64,000 bases of DNA from Spirochaetaceae bacterium (GCA_028821475.1 JAPPGB010000105.1:1-64000); one strand, 5' to 3'; numbered from the stretch's first letter, positions 1-8,975 are shown. The notes: generated from the sequence alone by a model not told the origin. A program made the numbers and translations.

Positions 1-190
1 TAATTATCTCAGTAGCAAAGAATTAAGTGCGTTCACCCCCCTCTGGAACTTCGGGCTAGTCGCCCCCAGCTTGTTGTTGCCGGGTCGAGCGTGATTCTTG
101 GGAACGGGTCCATGTCCATTACCCACCTCACACGGCGTCAATTGTGTGCCGCGACTTGAGTCCGGACCAGCGCACCGTACCCTAATTTTT
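1..190. other. Left-edge intergenic segment without a recognisable gene
   Basis: This is the sequence downstream of the hsdM stop codon, up to the window edge. It is less G+C-rich than the rest of the window. I see no coding frame with family resemblance, no tRNA-like cloverleaf and no clear terminator. A gene may continue to the left of the window, but nothing here proves it. Confidence 0.5.
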
Positions 191-1678
191 CTATCGCTTT
201 CCCAGCCCGTTCAGGATCTTGCGGAAGCTCGCCAAGCCGGCTTCGAGGTTCTCGACGATCTCGGCGGCCAAGTCTTCGGGCTCGGGCAGGTCGTCGAGGT
301 CGGTCAGGCTCTTGTCTTTGAGCCAGAAGATGTCGAGGCTGGTCTTGTCGCGGGCAATGATCTCCTTGTAGCTGTAACTGCGCCAGCGGCCTTCCGGTGC
401 GCTGTCGTCGTCCCAGGTCGCCGTGCGCTCGTGTCGGTTCTGCGGGTTGTAGCACTTGATGAAGTCGGCCAGATCCTCGAACCGCATCGGCTTCTTCTTC
501 AGGGTGTGGTGGATGTTGGTACGGTAGTCGTAGTACCAGACGCGCTTGGTCCAGGGGTCGGGGCTGGCTTGGCGGTTGTCGAAGAAGACCACATTGGCCT
601 TGACGCCCTGGGCGTAGAAGACGCCGGTCGGCAGGCGCAGGATGGTGTGCAGGTCGGTGGTGTCGAGCAGCTTCCGGCGGATCGTCTCGCCGGCGCCGCC
701 CTCGAACAACACGTTGTCCGGTACCACCACGGCGGCGCGACCGGTGGTCTTGAGCATGGTGCGGATGTGCTGCACGAAGTTGAGCTGCTTGTTGGAGGTG
801 GTGGCCCAGAAGTCCTGCCGGTTGTAGGTCAGGTCGTCCGTCTCCTGCTCGCCCTCCTCGTTGGTGAAGCTGAGCGAACTCTTCCTGCCGAACGGCGGAT
901 TTGCGAGCACGTAGTCGTAGCGCTCGCCGTCGTCGGCCACCAGCGAGTCGTTCGGCGAGATGGGCGCGCCGCCGTCGATCTCGCCGATGTTGTGCAGGAA
1001 CAGGTTCATCAGGCACAACCGGCGGGTGTTTGCGACGATCTCGTTGCCGTGAAACGTCTGGTGCTTCAGAAACGCATTCTGCTCGCGGTCGAGCACGAAG
1101 TTGGCCTTGTCGGTGATGAAATCGTAGCAGCCCAGGAAGAACCCGCCGGTGCCGCACGCCGGGTCCGCGATGCGCTTGCCCGGCTCCGGCCGCACGCACT
1201 CCACCATGGCGCGGATCAGGGCACGCGGCGTGAAGTACTGTCCTGCGCCCGACTTGGTGTCCTCGGCGTTCTTCTCCAACAGCCCCTCGTAGATGTCGCC
1301 CTTGACGTCGGCTTGAAGCGTGACCCAATCGGTGTCCTCCACCATGTCGATCAGCCGGTAGAGCTTCGCGGGATCCTGAATCTTGTTCTGCGCCTTGATG
1401 AAGATCTGCCCCAGCATGCCGCGCCGGGTGCCAAGTTCGCGCAGCAAGGTGACATAGTGGCCTTCGAGTTCCGCGCCCCGCTTCATCTTCAGGCTCTGCC
1501 AGTCGTACGCAGGCGGAATCCCGACGTCACGGCTGTAGGGCGGTTTGCCGTACTCGTCCGCCATCTTGAGGAAGATCAGGTAGGTGAGCTGCTCCAGGTA
1601 GTCGCCGTAGCTCACCCCGTCATCGCGCAAGGTGGCGCAGAAGCTCCAGACTCTCGAAACGATGGGCGCGGAATTCAT
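191..1678 (-). CDS. hsdM: Type I restriction-modification N6-adenine DNA methyltransferase subunit HsdM
   Basis: The product (495 aa) is the modification subunit that transfers a methyl group from S-adenosylmethionine to adenine N6 once HsdS brings it to DNA. An HsdM N-terminal helical domain spans about residues 5-130. The SAM-binding motif DPACGTGGF is at about 172-180 and the catalytic motif IV NPPFG at about 260-264, with the typical QYFTPR segment before the SAM motif. The frame is intact and full length for the family. The ATG overlaps the TGA of the upstream AlbA_2 gene by 4 bases, so it is the last gene of the operon hsdR-hsdS-AlbA-hsdM. Because hsdS and hsdR are broken, the protein probably has no complete partner, although HsdM itself looks undamaged. 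Confidence 0.95.
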   Translation of the reverse strand: MNSAPIVSRVWSFCATLRDDGVSYGDYLEQLTYLIFLKMADEYGKPPYSRDVGIPPAYDWQSLKMKRGAELEGHYVTLLRELGTRRGMLGQIFIKAQNKIQDPAKLYRLIDMVEDTDWVTLQADVKGDIYEGLLEKNAEDTKSGAGQYFTPRALIRAMVECVRPEPGKRIADPACGTGGFFLGCYDFITDKANFVLDREQNAFLKHQTFHGNEIVANTRRLCLMNLFLHNIGEIDGGAPISPNDSLVADDGERYDYVLANPPFGRKSSLSFTNEEGEQETDDLTYNRQDFWATTSNKQLNFVQHIRTMLKTTGRAAVVVPDNVLFEGGAGETIRRKLLDTTDLHTILRLPTGVFYAQGVKANVVFFDNRQASPDPWTKRVWYYDYRTNIHHTLKKKPMRFEDLADFIKCYNPQNRHERTATWDDDSAPEGRWRSYSYKEIIARDKTSLDIFWLKDKSLTDLDDLPEPEDLAAEIVENLEAGLASFRKILNGLGKR

Positions 1679-3321
1679 ACGGACGCGTCCCTCGCCGCCA
1701 CCCTGTGTGCCAGGGCCTCTCCAGCCGGCGTCCGCCGATAGCGCTGATGTCGACTCGTCGGCTTGTCAGGGAGTGTCATTTCGATCAGGCCGGCTTCCAG
1801 GGCAGGTCGGAGATACGACGCGGTGAAGTGGTCTCGATGAGCCAGCCGCAACGCAGATTGCAACTGAGCGCGGCCCATCTCGTGCTTGAGCACTGCAAGG
1901 AGGGTCTCGACATGGCCGGTGACTTGCGGGACATCTTGCCCGGCGTCTTGCCCGGTATGTTGCCCGGTGCTCGCCGAGGCCTTGCCCCCCTGTGCGCCTT
2001 TGGGGGTGACCTGCCGAGAATATTGCCCGATATCATATTCGGTGTCCTGCCCCGTCGTGCCGTTGCGAGCCCGTTCGTGCACCGGAAGACGGACGAGGAA
2101 CCAAGTGCGGTCGTCGTCGCTCTCGAACACCGCGGGGGGCGACCCGTTTTCGCGCATGGCGCGCAGGATCTTGGGAATGCCCGTAGACCGTCCCTCGGCC
2201 AGGTCGAGCTCCTTCAGAAACTCGCCGATGCGGCGGTTCCGGTAACGGCGGCTGATCGCGCGCCCGGTCTGTAGATCTTCCATGCGGATCGACCGGTCGG
2301 CACCGGGAAAGCTCAGAACCGTCAGTTCCTGCGTAGTGATGCGTACCTCTACCGGCTCACGCTCCTCGTACGAGCGGTGGTAGATCGCGTTCACCAGGGC
2401 TTCCTCGATAGCCGCAAGGGGGAAGTTCCAGAATCGCTCGGCTTCCGGCTGATGTGGATGCTTGATGACGGTTTCCTTGAGGTAGTTCCGGTCGATGAAC
2501 TCGATCGCCTCTCGCAGGATGACCGCCAAGGGACCACGAAACTCCTTCTCCTCGAAGCGGTCGCCGCCGGGCCCATACGGAAACCACACGACATCGATCT
2601 GGGTTGTAGGAAAGAAGATGTGCGGTGCCTCGTTGAAGAGCAGGAGCCCGACGTTTTTGGGAAAGCACGCCTCAGCAGGTCCGCCCACGATATTCATGCG
2701 GCGGCCCAGAGTCTCCGTCGAGAGTCCTGATTCCAACCCGAGGTCGCTGCCGACGGCGCGAAGAAACTGTTGAATCAGCCGCGGCGACAGGTCATCCAGC
2801 GAGGCTGCCTGGTGGTAGCGGTCATCGAACGGCACCGTGGCGGCCAGGGACAGCAGTTCGCGTTCATCGGCTCCTTTAGCGCGGACCGTGCTGCTGTGCC
2901 TGCGAGTGTAGTACGCCCATTCCGTCCCGCCACGTGCCAGACTGACCCTGGCTTTGTAGGGACGAGTCTCGCCACCCGGCGCCCACAGCACGAGGATCGT
3001 CCGGCCCTTGACCTCGTACACGCCCACGAGCGGATGGTAGTGCGGCTGTATACCGGACTGGCCCAACCGCAGCAACTCACTCTGAACCGCGTCGATCCGT
3101 CCGGCTTCGATGCCCTTGGGCGGCAGTACCGGCCGCCCGTCGCGTTCCTCCACACCCAACACCACGTAGCCGCCGCCCAGATTGTGAAAGTCATTGGCGA
3201 ACGCGCAGATGGTGTGCAGAACACTTTGCGGATTCCAGCCACCTTTGTACTCGACCCGCTCGCCCTCGATGGTACGCTGTCGTAAGAGGTCGTGAAGGTT
3301 TATTGGAAGCCCGCTAGTCAT
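1675..3321 (-). CDS. AlbA_2/Schlafen-type putative DNA-binding protein with GHKL-like ATPase fold, RM-associated
   Basis: The product (about 548 aa) has an N-terminal AlbA_2 (Schlafen-like, formerly 'divergent AAA-4') domain at about residues 8-130, with the ESxxxEyK-like start GERVEYKGG. A HATPase_c_4-type region around FPLAAIEEALVNAIYHRSY is followed by a Gly/Gln-rich linker with repeated 'GQ' dipeptides and a C-terminal winged-helix-like segment. Such proteins are often encoded inside type I RM operons, but their exact role is not settled; a regulatory or accessory nucleic-acid-binding role is inference. The ATG at 3321 is preferred over the upstream in-frame start because it overlaps the old hsdS stop codon in an ATGA arrangement. 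The 3' end overlaps hsdM in the same way. The frame is intact. Confidence 0.85.
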   Translation of the reverse strand: MTSGLPINLHDLLRQRTIEGERVEYKGGWNPQSVLHTICAFANDFHNLGGGYVVLGVEERDGRPVLPPKGIEAGRIDAVQSELLRLGQSGIQPHYHPLVGVYEVKGRTILVLWAPGGETRPYKARVSLARGGTEWAYYTRRHSSTVRAKGADERELLSLAATVPFDDRYHQAASLDDLSPRLIQQFLRAVGSDLGLESGLSTETLGRRMNIVGGPAEACFPKNVGLLLFNEAPHIFFPTTQIDVVWFPYGPGGDRFEEKEFRGPLAVILREAIEFIDRNYLKETVIKHPHQPEAERFWNFPLAAIEEALVNAIYHRSYEEREPVEVRITTQELTVLSFPGADRSIRMEDLQTGRAISRRYRNRRIGEFLKELDLAEGRSTGIPKILRAMRENGSPPAVFESDDDRTWFLVRLPVHERARNGTTGQDTEYDIGQYSRQVTPKGAQGGKASASTGQHTGQDAGQDVPQVTGHVETLLAVLKHEMGRAQLQSALRLAHRDHFTASYLRPALEAGLIEMTLPDKPTSRHQRYRRTPAGEALAHRVAARDASV

Positions 3322-4171
3322 ACGGTCGCTCTGGCCGCCCCTCGCTTCCCAGCAGCCCGGCGTGTTGCAGACTTCGCAGCGCGGGCTCGGCCCGCACCAA
3401 TCCTGTCGATGAGGCAAGACGCCGGGACGTCGCTAGGATCCTGAGGCACTAGTTGTCCGCTGAACGCCCTCGCGAGGATCGCCCGGCGCAACACGTCCGC
3501 TACAATAATCTGATCCCCAATGTCTCGACCTAGGGTCTCTATGATGGATAGAACTTTCGCAAGTCTCTTCACTATCAACCGCTGTTCGTCGACGCTGCAC
3601 AATGGAACCACGAGCGATTGTACTTCTCGAGCATTGATGTTGACGCCTCCTTCAAGCTCTCGATGCCTATGTCAAGTTCGGAGAACAGCTCCTCAATCTT
3701 CGCAACAATGCGGAGTTGCTCCGCCATACTCGGTATAGGTATAGATATGGATCCGAGTGACCTCTTGGTCAGCTTAAGCCTAGTTGTTCCTGTAACGTGA
3801 TACGAATAGTTTACTACGTTTAAATAGTGACACACGTACTTGTTTGATATTTCCGCACGTAGGATGTGTGCATGATTGTTGACCCAGAATCTGCCGGTGA
3901 CCAGATAGGCTTTGTTTTTGAGAGGATCGAGAAATGGAGCGCCATCTTCGCCTAAGAGAATGTGCTCCCCGTCAAATATGAAGTCGTCGATGACACCGAC
4001 TTGGCCGGTTGATCCGTAGTAGGGATAGAGATCCTCCGCCCGCACTCCGGCAACCCGTCTGTCGCGCTCCCGGTTGTTCACTGGAACTCTTCTATGGTCG
4101 AGAATCTCACAGACTTCCGTTAGCGACGCTCTGAGCCAGCCGGCGTGCATAGTCGGACGCTCGTGCTCCAT
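3318..4171 (-). pseudogene. hsdS: Truncated type I RM specificity subunit HsdS (second target-recognition domain deleted, frameshifted)
   Basis: HsdS normally carries two target-recognition domains (TRDs) separated by conserved helices. Here the first frame (3575-4171, 198 aa) holds TRD1 and the first conserved helix (SMAEQLRIVAKIEELFSELD). The reading then jumps, in another frame (from about 3611 to 3318), to the C-terminal HsdS helix: EQRLIVKRLAKVLSIIETLG, later LRRAILARAFSGQLVPQDP. Essentially all of TRD2, roughly 150 residues, is missing and the junction near 3590-3611 is out of frame. The start at 4171 abuts the hsdR stop. The C-terminal frame still ends in an ATGA overlap with the next gene, so the deletion is internal. 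The TRD region is markedly A+T-rich compared with its surroundings, as is common for horizontally exchanged TRDs. The 198-aa half could in principle act as a half-subunit. Confidence 0.85.
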
Positions 4172-6544
4172 CTAAACCGCCAGTGCCCGATTGAGTTCTT
4201 CGATTACCTCGTCCATGTGGTTGCCGAAGAGTTGGTACATGCGGCCCAGGCCGCCTTGGGAGTCGAAGGGGGCCATTTCGAGGTCGTCGCGGTCGAGGTG
4301 GAAGGAGGTGGCGACGTGGTCGCGGATCATGCGCAGCCATGCCATCTGCTGGTCGTTGAACTTCTCGCCGCTGCCGCTGTGGCGGGCCATGATCCAGGTC
4401 TGGAAGTTGCGGCGCACGGTCTCGGCGTAGGGAGCGAGCGTCTGGTCGATGCCGCAGACGCGGCGGATCAGCGCGACGAGGGCGGCGAGTTCCTTGTCGG
4501 GCTGCTGGCCGCGGTAGTCGTCGAGCAGTGCGTAGACGCGCCAGACGCGGAGCGGTGCGAGGAGCGGCTTGTCGGCTTTCAGCTTGTCGAGCACGTCGCG
4601 GATCATGGCGTATGTCATGTCGCGGCGGCGGTGCGGCTGTCTGTCGAAGATGGTGAGCGCTTCGATCTGGTCGCGGTTGGCCTCCAGGTATTCGCGGAAG
4701 TCACGCGCCAGCGCCTGTGCGTTGTCCCGGGCGTCGCCCTCCCACTCGGCTCGCAGCACGGTGTCCAGGCTGTCGTGGTCGATGGTCTGTTCCTTGTCGC
4801 GGCGGATCGAGTCGATCAGGTCGATCAGGTCGCCGGTGAACACGCCGGCAGCGTCGGCGGCGAGCAGGTCGCGAGCCTTGTCCACGGCAGCCGGGGCCGG
4901 ATCGTCGTCTCCGGCCGGTGGATCGATCTCGCGCGCTTTGGCTTCGATCCGGTCGGGGTCGATGGCTGCCAGCAGGTTGCCGACAATGGCGGTCAGCTCG
5001 ACGCCGCCGGCCTGATCCTCGACTCGCCGCCGCTCGGCGTCGTCGAGTTGCCGGTTGAGGCGGGCGAGGCGGCCGGCCAGGGAACTGATCGTTTCCTCGT
5101 CGCGGGCGCCCATCATCACGCCCATGGCGAGATCCTTGAGCGGCACGCCGGGCTTGCTGATGAGCGGTCCGCTGTCGGTCTTGACCGACTGGGTGACGCC
5201 GACCGCGTCCACGATGACGTAGTGGGTCTTGGCGGTGGCGGCGGAGGGCGTGACCTTCCGCAGGTCGTCGTGGTCGAGGGTGCGCGTGCCGCGGCCCTTC
5301 ATCTGCTCGAAGTAGTTGCGGCTGCGCACGTCGCGCATGAACAGGAGGCATTCGAGCGGCTTCACGTCGGTGCCGGTGGCGATCATGTCCACGGTGACGG
5401 CGATGCGCGGATGGTAGTCGTTGCGGAATTCGGTGAGCCGACTTCGGATCGCCGTCCACCTTGTAGGTGATCTTGCGGCAGAACTCGTTGCCGGCGCCGA
5501 ACTCCTCGCGCACGGTCTGGATGATGTCGTCGGCGTGGCTGTCGGTCTTGGCGAAGATCAGCGTCTTGGGAACCTCCTTGCGGCCCGGGAAGATCTCCGG
5601 CAGCTTGCCGCGGAAGGTGCGGATTACGGTGCGGATCTGGTCCGGATTCACTACCGAGCGGTCCAGCTCCTTGGCGCCGTATGCCTGGTCCTCGTCCTGG
5701 ATCTGCCAGCGCTTCCGGCGCGTCAGCCGTTCGCGCTTCTCGACGGACCGGCCCGCCTTGATCTTGCCACCGCGCTGGGTCTTCTCGGTCTCGACGACGT
5801 ACACCTCGTTGCCGACGTTGACCCCGTCGGCGACGGCCTGCTCATGCGAATACTCGCTGACCACGTTCTTCCGGAAGAACCCGTAAGTACGGTTGTCGGG
5901 GGTGGCGGTCAGGCCGATCAGGTAGGCGTCGAAGTACTCCAGCACCTGGCGCCACAGGTCGTAGATCGAGCGGTGGCACTCGTCGATGATGATGAAGTCG
6001 AAGAACTCGGGCGGCAGCGTGGCGTTGTAGACCACCGGCGGTGGGTTTCTCGTCCGCGCCAGCCCCGCCGGGTCCAGGGACGGCAGCCGGTGCAGCCGTT
6101 TGCGGAGGGGATCGGGCTGGGCTACCCACTCCTGCATCGTCGCCGGCCGCTTGAAGCTGAACACCTCGCGGGAGCGCGGCACCGGATCGGTGCGATTCGT
6201 GAAGCGGGTCACCACCCCGGTGCTCTCGTACACGAAGGGCAGCGGCTCCCGATTGTTGACCCACTTGAGTGTCGCCGCGGCATAGGCGCCGGACTGGTTC
6301 TCTACGTCGGTGATCCTGTGCCCCCACTCTTCCCGCTTCGCTTCGATCACGCCGACCGCCCGCCCGTCGATGAACAGCACGTAGTCCGCCGCCCCACGTC
6401 GGTCGGATACTCGCGCACTGCGATCCCGACTCCGGCGCCGAAGTCGATCTTCCCCATCGACTGCACACGCCACCCCGCCTGCTCCAGCTTCGTGTCGATG
6501 GCGGCACGCGCCTGCTGTTCGGGAGTACGGTTGTGGTCAGTCAT
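4172..6544 (-). pseudogene. hsdR: Decayed type I RM restriction subunit HsdR (two frameshifts, Walker A region deleted)
   Basis: HsdR is the motor/endonuclease subunit. Three frame pieces align end to end with one HsdR. The first is the N-terminus from ATG 6544 to about 6398 (MTDHNRTPEQQARAAIDTKL). The nuclease domain continues in another frame (AADYVLFIDGRAVGVIEAKR, with the D...ExK-type motif), followed by DECHRS (helicase motif II) and LIGLTATP (motif III). After a second shift near 5440 comes VDMIATGTDVKPLECLLFMR through to the C-terminal domain ending at 4172. Between SLDPAGL and PPPVVYN (about 6040-6065) the expected ~125 residues carrying the GSGKT Walker A are absent. The first shift lies in a G-rich run and could be a sequencing slip. 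The internal loss cannot be explained that way. The gene is probably non-functional. Confidence 0.88.
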
Positions 6545-6627
6545 CAATGCAACGTCGTATTTATGGAGGGACCGAGTCGCCGTACGGACATCCTATCACA
6601 ACGGCTTGTTGACCGGCCGACGGTCGG

Positions 6628-6730
6628 GGCTCGTCGAGTTTTCTGTTACGTCGACGAAAACCTGAAGGTAGTCTACGTGCGCACCGTACGCGAGAAGCCG
6701 CCCGACAAGCGGACGGAGGATATATTGTGA
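6628..6730 (+). pseudogene. C-terminal remnant of a RelE/ParE-like toxin
   Basis: An open frame ends at TGA 6728-6730, overlapping the ATG of the Phd antitoxin by 4 bases. Its last ~34 residues contain RRVFCYVDENLKVVYVRTV, which resembles the closing beta-strands of RelE/ParE-family mRNA interferases (pattern R-V-x-Y-x-V-D-E-x-x-x-V-V-Y-V). The N-terminal two thirds expected of a toxin are absent, because the upstream DNA runs straight into the divergent hsdR start. I read it as a truncated toxin. Resemblance is by eye only, so an unrelated small ORF remains possible. Confidence 0.4.
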
Positions 6731-6969
6731 AGACGATCAGTGTACGCGACCTGCAAAGGCGCATCAGATCCGTAATGGATACGGCTCAGCGCGACCAGGT
6801 GGTGATTACGCGAAACGGGCAGCCCGTTGCCGTAGTGGTCGGGGTGGAAGGAGCGGACTGGGAGACCGTGGCGGTCGAGACCAGCCGATCGTTCTGGAAG
6901 GAGATCGCCCGGCGGCGAGACCAGGAGACGATCTCCCTCGCCGAGATCCGCAGACGGATGGAGGCGTAA
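6727..6969 (+). CDS. Phd/YefM family type II antitoxin
   Basis: The product (80 aa) begins MKTISVRDLQRRIRSVMD and continues with VVITRNGQPVAVVVG, the typical N-terminal DNA-binding/dimerisation fold of Phd/YefM antitoxins (I-S-x-x-x-L-R ... V-x-I-T-r-x-G-x-P-v-A-V). Its C-terminal tail is charged and helical, as expected for the toxin-binding part. It is coupled by an ATGA overlap to an upstream toxin remnant, so the antitoxin seems to be orphaned. The family normally autorepresses its operon through the N-terminal domain. Confidence 0.8.
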   Translation: MKTISVRDLQRRIRSVMDTAQRDQVVITRNGQPVAVVVGVEGADWETVAVETSRSFWKEIARRRDQETISLAEIRRRMEA

Positions 6970-7025
6970 CCCACCCACCGAGGACGAGCCCGCGGGTGTC
7001 CCAGGCGGTCTCGCGATGCGCCTGA

Positions 7026-7180
7026 GCGGCAGTTGGACGCCCCTATACAAAGCAATTGGACGCTCTCATAAGCGGCAATTGGACGCTCTCATAAGCGGCA
7101 ATTGGACGCTTGTTTAACCGGCAATTGGACGCTTGTTTAACCGGCAATTGGACGGTACGATAACCGGCAAATGGCCGCTA
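7026..7180 (+). repeat. Seven tandem 23-bp repeats ending on the start codon of the AAA_14 gene
   Basis: The core GGCAATTGGACG recurs with an exact 23-base period: the 'caattgg' core starts at 7030, 7053, 7076, 7099, 7122, 7145 and 7168. The first copy has cagttgg and the last has caaatgg. The 10-11 bases between cores vary in blocks (ctctcataag twice, cttgtttaac twice). In the last copy the change from CAATTGG to CAAATGG creates the ATG at 7171 used by the downstream ATPase gene. The unit is not a multiple of three and contains no unique spacers, so it is not a CRISPR. Possible roles are operator iterons, a recombination scar or a slippage product. Confidence 0.9.
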
Positions 7181-8415
7181 ACCAGCTCTACTACCCGCGC
7201 GCGCTTGCACCAGTCATCCACCAGGCGCTGGCCGACACCCCGGTGGTGTGTCTCGTGGGGCCGCGGCAGAGCGGCAAGACGACGCTGGTGCAGCGCATCG
7301 CACCGGAGCGCGCCTACCTGAGCCTGGACGAGTACAACCTTCATCAAGCCGCAAGCCTTGACCCAACCGGTTTCGTCGACAGCCTGCCCGCCGCGGTGGC
7401 AATCGACGAAGTGCAGCGAGCGCCGGCGCTGCTCTCCACCATCAAGGTCGCCGTGGACGGCAATCGCCGGCCCGGACGCTTTCTGCTGACCGGCTCGGCG
7501 AACCTGCTATGCCTGCCCACCGTCAGCGAGTCACTGGCCGGGCGCATGGAGACGGTGCAGCTCTACCCGCTCACGGAGGCGGAGAAGGAACGCCGGCCCG
7601 GCGGTTTTCTGGGCGCGCTGACGGATGGTGACCTCAAGCCGCACATCTCAGGTGCGTCCGGCGCCGAGGGGCCGGCGCTCGCGGAGCGGCTCGTAGCGGG
7701 CGGCTACCCGGAGCCGGTTGCCCGTGCGCCGCGCCGTGCTCGCCAGTGGCACCGGCAGTACCTGCGCAGCATCATCGATCGCGACGTCCGCGATGTGGCA
7801 CGGGTGCGCGATGCGAGCGAGCTCGCCCGGCTCCTGGAATTGCTCGCCCTGCGCAGCGCGGAACTGCTCAACGTCAGCTCTCTCGGCGACGCGCTCGGTC
7901 TGCGGCGGGAGACGGTGGATCGCTACGTCACGGTGCTGGAACGGCTGTTCCTGGTTCGCCGGCTGAGGGCTTGGCACCGTAACCCCTCGCGAAGACTGGT
8001 CCGATCGCCGAAGGTGCATCTGGTGGACAGCGGATTGGCGGCGACGCTTGCCAGCCTGACGGCGGAGGATTGGCTCGCACAACGCGACCGCATGGGACAC
8101 CTGCTGGAGTCCTTCGTCGTCCAGCAACTCATCGCCCAGGCGGAGTACACCGATCCGGATCTGCGTTTCTGGCACTACCGGGACAAGGACCAGGTCGAGG
8201 TGGACCTGGTGATTACGCGCGGTGCGCGCACGTGGGGCGTCGAGGTGAAGGCATCCGCCACTGTCACGGCGCGTGACGCCCGCGGGCTGGTTCGCCTGGC
8301 TGATCGCTGCGGCGACGACTTCCAGCGCGGCATTGTTTTGTACGATGGCCGGGATCTGCTGCCGTTACGCGGCGAGCGCATCCTCGCCGTTCCGATCAGC
8401 CGTCTGTGGATGTGA
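7171..8415 (+). CDS. AAA_14 / DUF4143 ATP-binding protein
   Basis: The product (414 aa) has an N-terminal AAA_14 P-loop domain with Walker A GPRQSGKTT (about residues 30-38), a Walker B-like AIDEVQRAP near 74-82 and the sensor segment FLLTGSANLL near 108-117. A helical lid follows, then the C-terminal DUF4143 part, which has a PD-(D/E)XK-like pattern (DQVEVDLVI...WGVEVKAS, about residues 347-370). Such ATPases are common accessory or mobile genes in bacteria; the substrate is unknown and the nuclease resemblance is fold-level inference. Length is normal and the frame intact. The start codon lies inside the last of seven 23-bp repeats and no good Shine-Dalgarno sequence precedes it. Confidence 0.88.
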   Translation: MAANQLYYPRALAPVIHQALADTPVVCLVGPRQSGKTTLVQRIAPERAYLSLDEYNLHQAASLDPTGFVDSLPAAVAIDEVQRAPALLSTIKVAVDGNRRPGRFLLTGSANLLCLPTVSESLAGRMETVQLYPLTEAEKERRPGGFLGALTDGDLKPHISGASGAEGPALAERLVAGGYPEPVARAPRRARQWHRQYLRSIIDRDVRDVARVRDASELARLLELLALRSAELLNVSSLGDALGLRRETVDRYVTVLERLFLVRRLRAWHRNPSRRLVRSPKVHLVDSGLAATLASLTAEDWLAQRDRMGHLLESFVVQQLIAQAEYTDPDLRFWHYRDKDQVEVDLVITRGARTWGVEVKASATVTARDARGLVRLADRCGDDFQRGIVLYDGRDLLPLRGERILAVPISRLWM

Positions 8416-8582
8416 CAGGTTGCGAGCAGGCGGTCATCGCCACACGGCGAACAGGATGCCGGCGATGGTCAGCACCACGAGCTCGGTCGCCGCAGCGCGC
8501 CGAACCTAACAGACCCCGGCGCCGTCCGCAACGGGCCCACGGGGCGCCTCGACGACCCGGGCGCCGTCGCGTGGGTGAGGAG

Positions 8583-8975
8583 CTAGTCCGGCGCGGTGCC
8601 GGGTTTGGGGGAGAACTGATCGATCAGGATGGCGTTGCCGTCGGGATCGCGGAAGGCGACATGAGCGGGGCCGGTGCCGTCCGGGTCGGTATCGGTGGTC
8701 AGGTCGATGCCGCCTGCGACCAGCGACTCACGGATCTCCCGGATGTCGGTGAACTCCTCAAGCGGCGACCCGTCCTGCCGCAACCCGGGGTTGAAGGTAA
8801 GAATGTTGCCCTCGAACATGCCTTGAAACAGGCCGACCGTTGCCGCGCCGTTGACCATGATCAGGTAGCCTGTGCCATCCCCACCGGTACGGGAGAAACC
8901 AAGCTTCTCGTAGAATGCCCGCGCCGCCTGCAGGTCCTTGACCGCCAGGCTCACCGAAAATGCACCAAGTTCCAT
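8583..8975 (-). CDS. VOC (glyoxalase/bleomycin-resistance) family protein
   Basis: The product (130 aa) is a single vicinal-oxygen-chelate unit of two beta-alpha-beta-beta-beta modules. It starts [20 protein letters not shown], then FYEKLGF, and ends with [17 protein letters not shown], the classic 'DPDGN' closing strand. Members bind a metal and act on varied substrates, or serve as binding proteins; the substrate cannot be told here. The ATG at 8975 was chosen over a longer in-frame start because the extra 39 residues resemble no family member and overlap the divergent gene's promoter region. It is transcribed divergently from the Uma2 gene. Confidence 0.85.
   Translation of the reverse strand: MELGAFSVSLAVKDLQAARAFYEKLGFSRTGGDGTGYLIMVNGAATVGLFQGMFEGNILTFNPGLRQDGSPLEEFTDIREIRESLVAGGIDLTTDTDPDGTGPAHVAFRDPDGNAILIDQFSPKPGTAPD

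Noticed and set aside
98-1741. 547-codon plus-strand frame over hsdM
   Set aside because: Antisense to an intact hsdM with clear methyltransferase motifs.
7026-7180. Possible CRISPR array at the 23-bp repeats
   Set aside because: The repeats are contiguous with variation only within the unit; no unique spacers of constant length and no cas genes nearby.
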